Source: Romanomermis culicivorax (Eukaryota; Nematoda; Enoplea; Mermithida; Mermithidae). Taken from it: a stretch of DNA of 64,000 nucleotides. Within the stretch, counting starts at the first letter, position 1, and every line of letters starts with the position of its first letter. This document shows positions 8,155 through 19,865 of the stretch, piece after piece. Made by a program: the position numbers and the translations under genes. Where the stretch lies: the NCBI GenBank assembly GCA_963922205.1, contig CAWUHX010000117.1, positions 62,001 to 126,000 on the forward strand, in the 5' to 3' direction. Below the pieces are notes generated by a model that made no database searches, was not told the DNA's origin, and saw only the letters and a list, made by a program, of their open reading frames with translations.

Positions 8155-11100
8155 TTGAAACTTTATGTTTTAAATTTTATATTATTATTGATTATTATGG
8201 TGAAACAAATCAATTGTGTCGAATGTGGAAGGCAGTTTGGTGAGGAGAGATATCTAAAGGAACATGTAAGAGCAGTTCATCAAGGTTGCCGGTACAGGTG
8301 TCCTCAGTGTGCTTCAATCTTCACACAGGTAAAAGGCCTGAAGAAACACTATCAGAAGCAACATGAGGGCAACCACTGTCTATATTGTACCACTGAGTTT
8401 ACCAACTCAAAAGACTTACTTGGCTCAAAGCACAGTGGCAGTTGTTTAATGATCAAACCAGAAGAAAACCTTCCAATGGATGTGGATTCATGTGAAATAC
8501 CTGGTACAACTGGACAAACCATTTCTGAGGATGCGGACTCACCACCAGATTTAATTGAATATCCAGAAGAAACAAACTATTGGAGATTGATACGAACTAA
8601 CAAGTCGACCATAAATTTGTTGGACCACACCTACAATTATCGATGGTGTGCACTTGATGGCAATGTACAGACAATGATAGAAGATATCTACAAATTGGAG
8701 GAAGAATGCTTCAGAATTGATGGAGCAATTGGATGCATATTAAAAAACAGGGAAACTGGTGAGCTAAAATATTGGTATGCATGTCATAATAACTTTACTC
8801 CACTGGATAATCCTGTATTAATTAGAAATGCAAATGACTTGCAACAATTGATTGAGACTGTGAAAAATGAAGATTTTGAATCCAAGTTTACACGTCCTGA
8901 CACAAAGTGGGCCCTAGCACTTATAACTAATGTTGAATTATATGTTATGCCACAGAAGAGCTTTGTAGCAGGATATAAAGACTTTCTCTTACCTAAATCC
9001 ACTGCTCATCAAAGACATAATCTCTTATGTATGACCCATAACAGTCAAAAGAACAAGTTTCGAGATAATTTATGCCTCTTTCGATGTTTAGCACAGGCAA
9101 TATCTGAAAATTTTGAAAACAATACTCTGATTTTTGAACTTTTTGTAAATTTTGTGTAAAGAAAAAAATTTCAGCCATTGTAGATACTTTTCATGGTGTT
9201 TCATATACAGACTTGGAACTAGTAGAAAAGTTGTTCCTTATTGACATACAAGTGTATAATTTTGACCCTATTAAGAAAACAGCTGTTTGCTGGAAGCATA
9301 GCATTCCAAAATATGAAAAACTTTTAAATTTAGATGTCTCTTTTAATGAGGAAGGAAACGCACATTACAGTTACATTGTCAACTTGGACCAGTATGCAAA
9401 AAGGTATTCCTGCCTTTTCTGTAGTCGTTTGTTTAAGAAATGAGAAAAACTCAATGAGCATGCAAAAAGTTATTGCTATGAAGGAAAAACTGTACACAAA
9501 TTTCCTGGTGGTGTATACATGGTTAAAAAATCAATTTTTGAGCAGTTGGATGAACTGGGAATCTTTATTGATAAAACACATCGTTTTTGCCCATTTTATG
9601 CTGGTTTTGATTTTGAAGCTATACTTGCAAAAATATCCCAGAACACTTCAGAAAAGGGAACATTTGTAGCCCAACATCAACCAGTGTCATGTGCTGTGGC
9701 TACTAACATCCCTGGTTTCAATCCCACTTGTTTTGTTGAAGGTGATCCTGACCTCTTGGTTCAAAAAATGTTGAGACATCTAGAGCTGATCAGCATAAGA
9801 CAAAATGAAATTTTGTCTGATCAGTACAAGTCAGTATTGACGCATTTAGATGCCTTGATAGAAGGTTGTAAAATGTATGTCCAAGAACTGAATGATCATA
9901 AGAAAGATTGCAGGCGTGAAAAAGGTTATCTCAACTCAATTGTTGCAGTCAAGACACACCTTGAAAGGTACTGCTCCTAGCTCACTTGTCTCGGATTTAA
10001 TTCAGGAAAATATGATATTAATCTCATAAAAGGAAATATTTTTCCAACACTGGTCCAACAAGTTGGAGCCAATGGGGATGTACCATGGCCAAAAGCCATC
10101 TTGAGAAATGGGTCCTTCTTATGCCTTTCTACAGAAAAGCTAAAATTTTTGGACATATCCCTGTATTTGGCCCCAGGTTTTAGTTTAGATACATTCATGA
10201 AGGCATATGGGGCATCCCTCTGCAAAGCCAAATTCCCTTATGAGTATTTGGATTCTTTCGAAAAGCTTAGTGAAAAATCACTACCTCCAACTGAAGCTTT
10301 TTATAGTTCTCTTAGAAATGAATCAATTTCAAATGAGGATTATGAACTTTGTCAAAAGTATTGGGCAGAAAATGAAATGAAAAGTTTGAAAGACTTTTTG
10401 ATTTTTTATAATCTTCGAGATGTTGTGCCCTTTCTAGAAGCTGTTACAGTCATGGCCAAGCTTTATTGGGACCAGTTTGGAATTGATATTTTTAGGGAAG
10501 CAATGTCCTTGCCAGGGGTCACTGAAAGATACCTGTTCAAAAGCATTCCAGACACCCAATTTGCCCTTTTTTCAGAGAGTTCTAAAGATCTTCATTACTC
10601 ATTAAGATCCAGTATGAGAGGTGTTCTGGCCATGGTGATGACCCGTTTGGCAATTAAGGATAGAACATTCATTCGAAATAACCCTAGTAAATTGGTGGAA
10701 TCGATTATTGGTCTTGATTTTAATGCCCTATATCTCTGGGCACAGTCAATGCCCACACCCACAGGATTTTTTGATCATTGGGTGATCCAGGGAAAAAATT
10801 TCCATAAAATAAACAGTGCTAAAAAAGTTTCAGTTGAATGGTTAGAGAAGGTAAGTTGGGAATGCAGCCATTTCATTCAACACCTTGGAAATGGCAAGGA
10901 AAAGTGTGTAGGCCCTAAGAATTTACCTGTAGATGGTTACTGCCAGGAAAGAAATACAGTGTATGAATTTTATGGATGCTACTGGCACTGCCACAACTGC
11001 ACATTTAGTAAGCCAAATAAACAAAAAGACAGCAATGAGGAGCATGCTAAGAGACTTGAAAAAGAAGCCTACATAAAATCTTTGAACTATAACCTGGTGA

Positions 11101-12413
11101 CCATCTGGGAGTGTCAATGGGAGAGGCAGCGCCATGATTATGTTAAACAAAGAGCCCAAGCATGCCCAAATTTCTTCCGAAAATTCCAGTTCCAAAAATA
11201 TGTTGATAAAAATCTTATGGAAAGAGCAATAATGGATGATTCTGTTTTTGGTTTTGGGAAAGTCGACTTTTCTACTCCTGAGCATCTAAAGGAAAAATAT
11301 GCAGATTTTCCACCAATTATAAAACATGCTGAAGTGGGTAGATGATGCTGGTAACCTCATGGTGCTGGTAACCTCATGAAGGTAACCTCAGATGATGCTG
11401 GTAACCTCATGAAGGAGTATGCTGAAAAGACCAGTCAGCTAAGAAAACCAAGGAAAAATCTAATCAGTAGTTTCTTTGGTAAAGAGATCATGTTTTCTAC
11501 TCCCATGATTCAATTTTTAGTAAAACGTGGTTTAATACTTGAAAAAATATATGAGGTTATTCAGTATGATAAGACCACCCCATTTGAGGGCTTTGGGGAC
11601 AAAGTCACCGAGCACAGATAAGAAGGGGATGCCAATCCTGAATTGCTGATGATTGCAGATACATTGAAACTGCTTGGTAACACTGGATATGGAAAAACCA
11701 TGACCAACAAGGAAAGCCATGTGGATGTCTTCTACATAGATTATAAAAAGGCAGCTGAACTAGGTCTCAGCCCTTACCTTAAAAAAATAAAGTGCAAAAC
11801 AGAAAACTGTTATGGAGTCCACATGAGAAAAAAAGAAATTATTTTAGACCTCCCTATTGTAGTTGGCCTCTCTGTATACAATTGGGCCAAAGTCCGAATG
11901 TTAGAGTTCTTTTATGATGTGCTCCAAAAATATTTTGACCCCTCAGATTATCAGTGTATGGAAACAGACACTGATAGCATCTAGCTCGCTATATCTGCTC
12001 CAAATCTTTTGGATATTGTAAAGCCTGAGCTGAAGGATGAATTTTTGAATAGCATTTATCCAAAATGGTTTGTAACAAAACCAGAGCAAAAAAGAACCCC
12101 AGGTCTACTAAAAGTAGAGTGGCAAGGGACAGCCATGTGCTGCCTATCCGCCAAAACATATATTGGGGTTGGAGAAAAAGAAAAAAAGATTAGCTGCAAA
12201 GGGCTAATGAAAAAAACAAACAACTTAATCTTTGAGAAATATGCTACCGTTCTTGAGAATATGGAACCCTGGAATGGTGAAAACATTGGGTTTAGAATGC
12301 AAGGAGATAGCAAAATTTGGACATACGTCCAACAGAAGCAAGGCCCACCCTTCGTGTATATAAATAGAAAAGTCCTAGATGATGGCATAACTGAGGCCCC
12401 GACCTATGCCTAG
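8155..12413 (+). pseudogene. Polinton protein-primed DNA polymerase B, broken
   Basis: This is the replicative polymerase of the element. The frame opens at 8155; ATG 8197 may be the better start because the preceding 14 codons are an isolated hydrophobic run. N-terminal C2H2-like fingers (CVECGRQF, CPQCASIF, CLYCTTEF) precede the polymerase. The exonuclease region has GFDFEAIL and GFNSGKYDINLI. Polymerase motif A is GLDFNALYLWAQ, motif B lies around LLGNTGYGKT, and motif C is DTDS. The conserved YEFYGCYWHCHNC segment is near 10964. Breaks: a frameshift between about 9120 and 9213, then in-frame stops TGA 9441, TAG 9978, TGA 11343, TAA 11619 and TAG 11982 in one otherwise continuous frame. 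The C-terminus at 12413 runs into an inverted repeat and differs from the usual ending. Confidence 0.93.
11341..11412 (+). repeat. Small triplication inside the polymerase gene
   Basis: The string gctggtaacctcatg occurs three times within about 70 bases, and gatgatgctggtaacctcatg occurs twice. The duplicated copy brings in an in-frame TGA (11343-11345). It looks like local slippage or a repair duplication. Confidence 0.8.
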
Positions 12414-12439
12414 ACGATGGCATAGGTCGGGGCCTCAGT
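12390..12439. repeat. Perfect 21-bp inverted repeat at the polymerase 3' end
   Basis: Bases 12390-12410 are the exact reverse complement of 12419-12439, with the 8-base loop tagacgat between them. The loop holds the TAG that ends the polymerase frame. The direct repeat gatggcata (12381-12389 and 12416-12424) overlaps it. This could be an RNA hairpin at the gene end or a fold-back repair scar. Confidence 0.9.
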
Positions 12440-12633
12440 GGGAGGGTTTCCACCTTACCATTGGACTTGTGATGTTTCTTTCATTTATATATTTTTTCAA
12501 CTATGGTTATATTTGTATGTCTACAGTGTAGACATTCTTACTTTAACACAAAGAAGAGAATATTTCAGTAGTACAAACGAAAATGAATTGCCAGTTCACT
12601 TTTTTGAATTTGTGAATTTTTAGCAAGGCACTA

Positions 12634-12732
12634 GATGCATGGTGAGGAGCCACTGATGGTCTAGTGTCATGCAACTCTATGCTGGGTTCCAGGTGCATGG
12701 TGAGGAGCCAATGACGGTCTGACATCAGGCAA
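12634..12732 (+). repeat. Two-copy tandem repeat inside the right end
   Basis: Two copies of about 40 bases, each containing gcatggtgaggagcca, start near 12634 and 12691 with a period of about 58 bases. They lie between the polymerase and the right terminal repeat. No gene is visible from 12440 to 12790. Confidence 0.7.
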
Positions 12733-12794
12733 ATATGTGTAGTGCAAGACTTCTGGTAATTCTGACTCAAATACTGCAAGACTATTCTCCAATT

Positions 12795-13144
12795 TGTGGG
12801 TACTTTCTATGGAAGTACTGGCGCCACATGTGTACTAGCCTCCCCACGGCTGGCGCTGGGACTGATCCTGTGATCAGTGCCAATGAGTACACAATTTCTG
12901 TTGATGTATCACATGACTTTCCTATTCAGGCTAGCTATGTAAAGCTTGAAGCGGTAACTTCAGCTTTATTAGCTAGGCGAACTTCCCTCCCCCCCAACAG
13001 GCGTGGCGACGGTGGCTGCGGCGGTGGCAGGCAGGGGGGGCAATGCATAATAACAAATAACATAAATGGTAGAGCCCACACTAAATTCAGGCTTTTGTGC
13101 TAAATGGATCATGTTGGGTACCAATGGATAGATCACATTGAGCT
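12795..13144. repeat. Right terminal inverted repeat of the Polinton
   Basis: This is the inverted partner of bases 1-346. It probably ends at CT (13143-13144), in keeping with the AG...CT ends of Polintons. Confidence 0.93.
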
Positions 13145-14350
13145 GATTTCGAAAAGTACCATATATGTTACATTATTTCGAGTTTTGATGGAGATGTGGG
13201 TGGGCCAAGTTTTGGCAACTTTTTCTTTCTACCCCAGGTGTGAGGTCATGCTTTTTTTCCAGCCCGAAAAATGACGTCATAGTAGTCGGCGGAAGGTCAG
13301 CTATGTTTTGTGTGTCGGGGAGGTTGTGATTTTTTTTCTAAGTCCAACGCCTATGTTTAACATGCCCGGGGAGCTTTTTATGACTAAGCCCCCCCTCTAT
13401 ACTACTTGTATTGTTGACTAAATCACTACCATCCGATTTCCTGGTAATGATCACACCAGCAAATTATGGTTAAATCCTTCAAGTAATTTCCACGCTAATC
13501 TTCAGTTTTCACTGATTGTTCACTACACTCCATTTATTTTGAAATGATTGATGCAGCAAGGTCGCAGCCAAACTTTTATTCAAAAATATGGAAGGCTCAT
13601 TGACTATGAGTAGTAAGGCGGGAGGGTATAGGGGGGGTAGGGTTAAGCATATCCCTATCTTTTGTGTACCCCCCTGTAATTTGTCATTTTTGGCCGATTT
13701 ATAGGGGGGTATGGTGAACATATACAGTCAATTTTTTGTAGATTTATAGCGGGGTATGGTTAAGCATGGGTGTTGTAGAGTTACCCTAATAGCAGAATTA
13801 TGGTAATTTTTGGAACAGTAATAGTGGAGTTAGGGTAATAGTCGTGTTACTGTAGGTGGAAAAGGAAAATTGAAGATGAACAAAAAATGGAAAAAGGAAA
13901 ACTGAAATGAACAAAAAAAAGTAAAGAAACAAAAAGGAAAGCATGTATAAAAACTGACTTCCTCGGTGGGCAGAGGAAGTCTTTCAAAAATTTGTGCCCC
14001 CAGACCCCCTTTGACAAAAGGGCCCCACCTGCAGGCGTAAATATGTTCAGGGGTCCCATTCCTAAATGATCATTCGAGTCAGTAAATGCCAGATTGGTCA
14101 GATTGGTCAGTAATGGTCTGTTCTATAAGTAAAATCTCGAAAAAGTCTATACGTGATGGAACATTATTCCTACGGGTGCATAAGTATAAAGTTGATTACC
14201 TGCGAAAAATGACCAAAAAGCTTTTTCATAGAAAAATGACCAGAATGAGCCAGGCATAAAAAGCGTGTAGAAAATTTGGAGAGTTCAAAATTCTTTACGA
14301 AACAAAAGAAAAACTTTTGAATCAATGTATCATTTTTGTTTTATTGCAAA
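13145..14350. other. Flank of the Polinton, no gene recognised
   Basis: I see no coding region I can support. The stretch contains G-runs and a degenerate repeat around 13620-13770 in which a taggggggta core recurs (near 13630, 13703 and 13750). The first six bases (gatttc) would be the right target-site duplication of the Polinton. Confidence 0.4.
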
Positions 14351-14354
14351 AAAA

Positions 14355-14843
14355 TCATTGAGTCCAACCATAAGGAAATGTACAAAAATTACGTTCCAAA
14401 ATATGTTTATCATAAACTACACAACATTTTTTCAAAGTTTTATGGGTAACAACTTTATGATCTTGCTTGTGCTTAATATGAAGACTGTGTACATCTACTT
14501 CTTCTTGTCCATTGTTTTTTACAAAAGCAAAAACCATTTGGCGAAGTGAATAAAAATTAACTTTTTTCATTGTGTCTGATGACAAAGTGATACCATGAAC
14601 CTTGATCACGTGATGGTATTGGTTGGTAGATGGACTGTACAGTCTGTAAGCGTAATTTTTAGTGCCTACACTGGCGAATTTGGTAATGTAGGATCCAAGA
14701 CCATGTTCAAGTAATTCATCCATCATTTCACCCAAGCACCAGCCTGTTGGTACTTGATATTGTTGCTTGTCAATTGTTGACAAGTAAACAATACTATTGG
14801 TATCAAAATACAAAACTCTACTTTTTAACATAATGTTACTCAA
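14355..14843 (-). pseudogene. C-terminal fragment of another DNA polymerase B
   Basis: A frame of 162 codons (first ATG at 14831) opens at polymerase motif C. The sequence reads LYFDTNS where the family has Asp-Thr-Asp-Ser, so one catalytic Asp has become Asn. It continues through a conserved region (GSYITKFASVGTKNYAYRLY, near residue 50), and the C-terminus ends in YDKHILERNFCTFPYGW. That ending is typical of the polymerase carried by a second group of Polintons and by related linear DNA elements. It differs clearly from the polymerase at 8155-12413, so it is not a duplicate of that gene. No other Polinton gene is seen around it. This looks like the 3' remnant of an older, unrelated insertion. 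Confidence 0.7.
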
Positions 14844-15152
14844 GAAATTCTGACGATTTAATGAAGTAATGGGAGAAAATTTTACGCTCTTCTGTTTAGG
14901 GTGGACGATAATAAGATGCGTGTTTATTATCTGTCTGTGGATTTTGTTGCATTCGGTGACTCCATCGTAGGTGGTGTCGTCAACCTATAATACACTTGGC
15001 CCCCGAATTTCATGTCCCCCTCCCCTTAGAGCCAAAATGGTAAAAGCTAGAACCTTCAGTTTTTTTTTATAATTTTGGGCATAGGGGCAAATGTTGAGAG
15101 TGGCCAAAGCAGCCACCTCAACTACGAATTGATGCAAAAAGAGAGCCCCTTT

Positions 15153-15222
15153 CCCATACTGCTCAGTTGGCTCGTGCTGATGGTAGCTGCAAGGTCCAGG
15201 GTTCAAGTCCCGGACAGAGCCT
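15153..15222 (+). repeat. tRNA-like sequence, possible SINE head
   Basis: A box resembling the RNA polymerase III A-box (gctcagttgg, 15161-15170) is followed 30 bases later by a good B-box (ggttcaagtcc, 15200-15210). The acceptor arms do not pair well enough for a working tRNA. A degraded tRNA-derived SINE is more likely; I could not find its 3' end or a target duplication. I see nothing else in 14850-15640. Confidence 0.4.
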
Positions 15223-15639
15223 AACTTTTACTGAAGCCCCGAGTAGTGGGAACAGGTTGCTTCAACACAAACTATGGTGTGCTTTTCGTCATTTCGCCTC
15301 TATCTGCAAGTGGCACTCATTGAGGCCCCAAAAACATGCAAAAAAATGCACTTCTCAAGGGGTCTCAGTTCCACCATGCCTCACAATGGGTATGCCATAT
15401 CCAAGCTCCATACTTCGGCCTGAGCATCTTGGGGGTGCAATCTCAAATGTGATTTTTTATTTTTTTTTTGAAATATGGCCTCAATTCAATTATATGGTGG
15501 TCCAAAGCCCTGGGAACTGCGAAATTCAACAATTTTGTTATATAATACTTACGGCTTCAAAAAAAACGTTTTTGCAGCATAATGCACTATGGTGCCAGAA
15601 TTTTATACAGTTTCAATTGAACTGGTTGAATTATTGGGA

Positions 15640-15900
15640 TTTTTGGGGTGAAAGGGTTTTTGATCATGGGGAATTCAATGGACGTTTTCACTTTATATTA
15701 AAAAATCATCATTCATGTAAATGAAGGTACTCCCATGACCTTTTGGATGAAAGGGTTTTTGACCATTGAGAATTCGATGGATGCAGTCACTATATGCGAA
15801 AATTTATCGCTGGTGTAAACAAACGTATTTTCATGTTTTCGACCATGGGGAATTGAATGCAATCACTTTACACAAAAAATTACCCTAAGTGTTGTCACCA
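15640..15900 (+). repeat. AT-rich tandem repeat family, copy 1
   Basis: Degenerate units of about 100-120 bases contain the recurring blocks gtgtaaacaa, aagggttttt-gac-atggggaattcaatgga and cactttacac. The same units recur at 17050-17990, 20700-21160, 22905-23290 and, inverted, at 27846-28045. Confidence 0.75.
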
Positions 15901-17050
15901 AAAATAAAAGCCATGTCACATTAGATGGTACCAAGATGTTGGCTCATTTAATGTAACCCGGTGAGTACCAGCTATAGAAGGAACTATAGGTACTGTGGCA
16001 CTTCTTTTGGGGGGGGGGGATGTTCTGCTGTAGCTAAGGATAGTGCCACCAGGTTAGGGGTGAACATTGGTCCAGTCAGTGTCGGTGTTGGACAAGGCTA
16101 TCCATGGGTTGACCTGGGAATTAGGGATCCTGGTCATGAATCAAAAGATCACTCTTCACCCAACCTCAGGAAGGGGTGTTGCTGATAAGAGAGTGGGCAC
16201 TAGGGAGGTGAGCCCGCTCAGGAGAGAGTACCCTTATCTGACCTAAATGCTAGTACACCATAGAAATTACCTAGTCCCGCAGGAGGAAAACAGCTACAGG
16301 TACGAATGGGTTGCAATGGACGGCTAGCATAAGACAGTCTGCAGCTAATGTAAAATGGGGATCAATGTGGAGGACTGCTAGGGCGTGCAGGATGGGTAGG
16401 CCAGAATGCGTTAGAGGGAATGCACAAAGTTGACCAAAAGGCTGATGGGCGAATGATAATAATTGATAGAATGTGTATACCAAAGAGCGGAATATGCAAA
16501 TTGAATGACATGAGGCTAAAGGGCGAAACACTTAAGACGAACACCAAACAAAGAGCTGGAAGGCCCAGAAGGAGTTCAAAAAACTGCAAAACAGCGATAA
16601 GAATGGGGCAACATGCAATTATATACACTTGAGCATCTACAGTAAGACTTGGGGCAGAGTTGATGATGCCCAGGCTGATGCCTGCAGAGGTATCTTTGCA
16701 GAGCAGGGCCTGTGTGCACATAGCCACTTGCCTAGTTCCAATAAGCTCAGCATTGTGGACTTAGTGCCTGTGCAAAACATATGAATGTCTTTAGCAGAAA
16801 ATCTTACAGCTGTTCACTTGCATCAGCAAGAGGGGCACTCAATTTGTTGACACAAGAAGCATGTGATGTGCTGAAAATAACTGTGAGCAAGGAGTGCCCT
16901 TCAAGGAACTCACACTAATAAGCATACTGTAGGTGATATGCCAAAGGCATGTACAAAACAAAGACAAAATGACAAAAATAAAAACAATTAATAATAAAAC
17001 ATTAACATAAAAAGGAATCATGTGATGTTGATGAATTGATCGGCACATCA
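15900..17050. other. Unidentified segment between tandem-repeat copies
   Basis: This stretch interrupts the tandem-repeat units and differs in composition: it is less AT-rich and has a run of ten G at about 16009-16018. Short frames exist on both strands but none resembles a known protein. It could be a degraded insertion into the array. Confidence 0.35.
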
Positions 17051-17990
17051 CAGTGTTAAGAAACGTATTTCTGCAATTTTTTGTGAGGAAGGGTTTTCCA
17101 CTATGGAAAATTCGAAGGATGCAGTTACATCACACCAAAAAATTATCCTGAGTGTAAACAAGCCTATCAGCAATTTTTTTGTCCAAGGGGTTTTCAACCA
17201 GGGGGAATTCAATAGATGCAGCCACTTTACATGAAAAATAATCTGGTGTGTAAAACAAAAGTATTCATCTAGTCTTTTTCGAGAAGGGGGTTTTGATCAA
17301 TGGGAATTAAATGGATGTGATCACTTTACACAGAAAAATTAACCAAAGTATAAACAAGCATATTTTTGAGACTTTTTGGTGGAAGGGGTTTTTGACCAAG
17401 GGTTTTTAAGGTTTTCAACCACAGTGGGTTTTCAACCACAGTGAATTCAATAGACATGATCATTTTACACAAAAATTATCTCATGTGTAAACAACTGTAT
17501 TCCTGCGATTATTGGGGAGGGGTTTTCGGCTATGGAGAATTAGATAGGTGCAGGCACATCACACATTAAATTATTAAGAATGTAAACAAACGAAATTCCC
17601 CAACTTTTAAGTGGGAGCAGTTTTTGACTGGGGGGGGGGAAATTCAATGGATGCAGTCACTTATATAAAAAAATTATCTTGGGTATAAACACGCATATTT
17701 TGGGATTTTTTGGTGGAAGGAGGTTTTATGTAAAGTGGTCACACTTATTCAATTCTCGACTGCAGAAAATTTAGTATATGCAGCCACTTTACACAAAAGA
17801 TTATCCCAAGTGTAAACAAATGAATTTCTGCGATTTTTGAGGGAAGGGGTTTCTGACCATGGGGAATTCAAGGGACGCAATCGCTGGCACAAAAAAAAGT
17901 TTCCGGTGTGTAAACAAAGATATTTCTGAGATATTTTAGATTAAGGGGTTCTTGACCATGAGGAATTCAATTGATATGGTCACTTTACAC
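17050..17990 (+). repeat. AT-rich tandem repeat family, longest array
   Basis: About eight degenerate units stand head to tail, each with a gtgtaaacaa-like block, a ttttgaccatgg-gaattcaa block and a cactttacac-aaaaattatc block. No coding potential is seen. Confidence 0.8.
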
Positions 17991-18049
17991 TCTCTTTGCA
18001 ACTTGTTGTAAGTACTATGCAGTTTACACATCTTTTACTTCTACCCAAA

Positions 18050-18660
18050 GTGAGAATTCATAGCTTTAACATTGTTTTTTATCCTTTCTTTGATGTGAAG
18101 ATGGCCAAATTGAAAAACCTCAATGTGCTTCTATGAACGTTTTCATGTATGGCTGAGGCCCACTGAAAAGAGGTGGACTACTTTATTAGAAAATGCCCAG
18201 ATGAGACAGAAAAAGAATATACTTCCTTGGATACTCACCAAGCTTTAAGAAGGAATGGAGTAGATTTTCGATTACTTGGGTTGAAGTTGGAAAAAAATCA
18301 CTTTTCTTATAGTGGATTTTTATTCTTTCTCATTACAAAAATTTCCATGCCTGTGAAAAAGTATATTCTGCAGCAACACACTTTCCAGCCATACATATGC
18401 ATCTCCTAATTTATTGAGAAGGCACTTGGGTGGAACCTGGTTTTTTGACGTTTTTTGAGACAACAAATCCAAAAAAAGTTGACCAAAATACTTTTCAAAA
18501 CTCTTGGGGTAGTTTGCATTCCCATGTCCCCCCTCACACATGCATGCTTTCAACTTGTTGTACTTTTTTACTAAATTCAGTGTTAATAAAACAGGAATCG
18601 ACTGTGGAAAAGTGACATACAAAATCCCAATCAGTTTAAAAAAAAACAACAGCACAAAGT
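18050..18660. repeat. Non-array modules of the same repeat family
   Basis: A block beginning tttctttgatgtgaagatgg (18087) recurs at about 23360. A second block at 18300-18385 is an inverted match of 20520-20600 and 23600-23690 (ctgcagaatatacttttt side). A third at 18425-18650 recurs at about 21160-21350 (cctggttttttgag...cctcacacatg). These modules accompany the tandem array in several copies, so the family is a composite element. Confidence 0.65.
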
Positions 18661-18874
18661 CTTCTTAGAACTAAATTGATTGTGCAGGATATATTTGAAT
18701 TTGTCATTTTATATAACATATCGTATATAATTCACTCTATAAGCTTTACTGATCACAAGCTATAAATAAATTTATTCTCTCAATATCTCAATAAGTTATC
18801 ACAAGTGTTTGTTGAAACCATGGAACAAAATAACATTATTTACAGTTTTTGGATTGAAAGTGAAATTTGCAGAA

Positions 18875-19321
18875 TGATTAGGGCCATCTTGGTCTAGTGG
18901 TTATCACCTCTGACTACTCAAGAACCAGATTCGATTCTGGGTGTGACCTGAAATTGAATTTCTCTTAGCTGGCCCAAGCAGACACAGCCTTTCATCTTCT
19001 CAGGGCTGATAAATTGTGTAGGCGAGCTTGGAACATTGCTTACCATGGTCCACTCAGCCCAGTTAGCATGTTGGCAATAGTGCGGCAAATGAGGAGGTGG
19101 GCCTATTCCATTGTGAGGTAGGCAGCCTAACAAGTCCTGCTTGTCAAGCAGACACCAGCCTGTAGAATGTGGTCTCCACTAGGCAGTAAAAAGCACCCAA
19201 AGAGTGCCTCTCATATAAGGTGGGCACTTATATGACTGTATAGTCCTGTAAAGCTTGCCTTTCCGGCTATAGGAAAAATAGGTGGGTGTACCCACAAAAA
19301 TTTAAAAAAAGTGAAAAAAAA
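18875..19321 (+). mobile_element. tRNA-derived SINE with 13-bp target duplication
   Basis: The head looks like a tRNA: A-box tggtctagtgg (18890-18900) and B-box gattcgattct (18928-18938). A 350-base tRNA-unrelated body follows, ending in an A-rich tail (about 19291-19321). The element is flanked by identical 13-base copies of gaaatttgcagaa (18862-18874 and 19322-19334), the mark of LINE-mediated insertion. The perfect duplication suggests a fairly recent insertion. Confidence 0.88.
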
Positions 19322-19865
19322 GAAATTTGCAGAAAGAGTGCTTTTTGGGGGATCACCCATTCAGATCACTCCAGTCCTAATTTCGAAAAAGTCATACTGT
19401 TGCCATGGGAGTAGGAGTAGAGTGAGGGAGAAGGGGAAACCAGATTTGGTGCACACCCCTGACATAGGCATGACCAAATCATGAGCTTTTTAATGACATT
19501 TTTGTATTCCTTACCTTGTTGCCCCATTTGCATTTCCATTTGCATATGGTACCCAATTTCTGTAACCAAGACCGAGTCGCACTATAGGGGTTTAAGCTCG
19601 AGCTCAAGATAATCTCGAACAATGAAGCGACTTGATTTTTTCTCAAGTTTGGTATGATCTCAATTACATTGAGCCCAATGTTGAGATTATCGTTAGCCCT
19701 AGCTGTCAGGTTGCATTAATATTTTTACATAATTTTCTTATTTCTAAAGTAAATAAACATAAAATGTTTATTCCCAAACTCGAACTTAAACTTCGGCATT
19801 AGTTAATCCTAAAGTTAGTATTGTTTGTGCAATGGAAGAAAATAATCGCGACATTGCAGTTACAC

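Larger units (their letters stand above)
1..13144. mobile_element. Maverick/Polinton DNA transposon, nearly complete
   Basis: The two ends are inverted copies of each other, and between them lies the Polinton gene set: protein-primed DNA polymerase B, retroviral-type integrase with a chromodomain-like tail, adenovirus-type cysteine protease, packaging ATPase, and major and minor capsid proteins. The right end reads ...cattgagct; Polintons normally begin AG and end CT, so the element probably ends at 13144 and its left end lies about two bases before the window. Many genes carry stops or frameshifts, so the copy is unlikely to move by itself. The 6-bp target duplication expected for the family would be gatttc (13145-13150) on the right; the left one is outside the window. 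Confidence 0.95.

Noticed and set aside
10923-11285. Minus-strand ORF of 120 codons
   Set aside because: It lies opposite the conserved polymerase region and has no independent support; shadow frame.
982-11984. Excess of in-frame TAG codons in Polinton genes (982, 1796, 5084, 5117, 5532, 9978, 11982), suggesting amber suppression or codon reassignment
   Set aside because: TAG is also the natural terminator of several genes here (pVI-like gene at 3086, zinc-ribbon gene at 5865, integrase end at 6252). TAA, TGA and frameshifts also interrupt conserved genes. With so few events the bias is not significant, and ordinary pseudogene decay explains it.
17050-17990. CRISPR-like array because of regular repeats
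   Set aside because: The repeat units are degenerate along their whole length with no conserved repeat/unique spacer alternation, and the DNA is eukaryotic.
18875-18950. A functional tRNA gene
   Set aside because: A- and B-boxes are present, but the arms do not pair into a cloverleaf, and an A-tail and target duplication show it is a SINE head.
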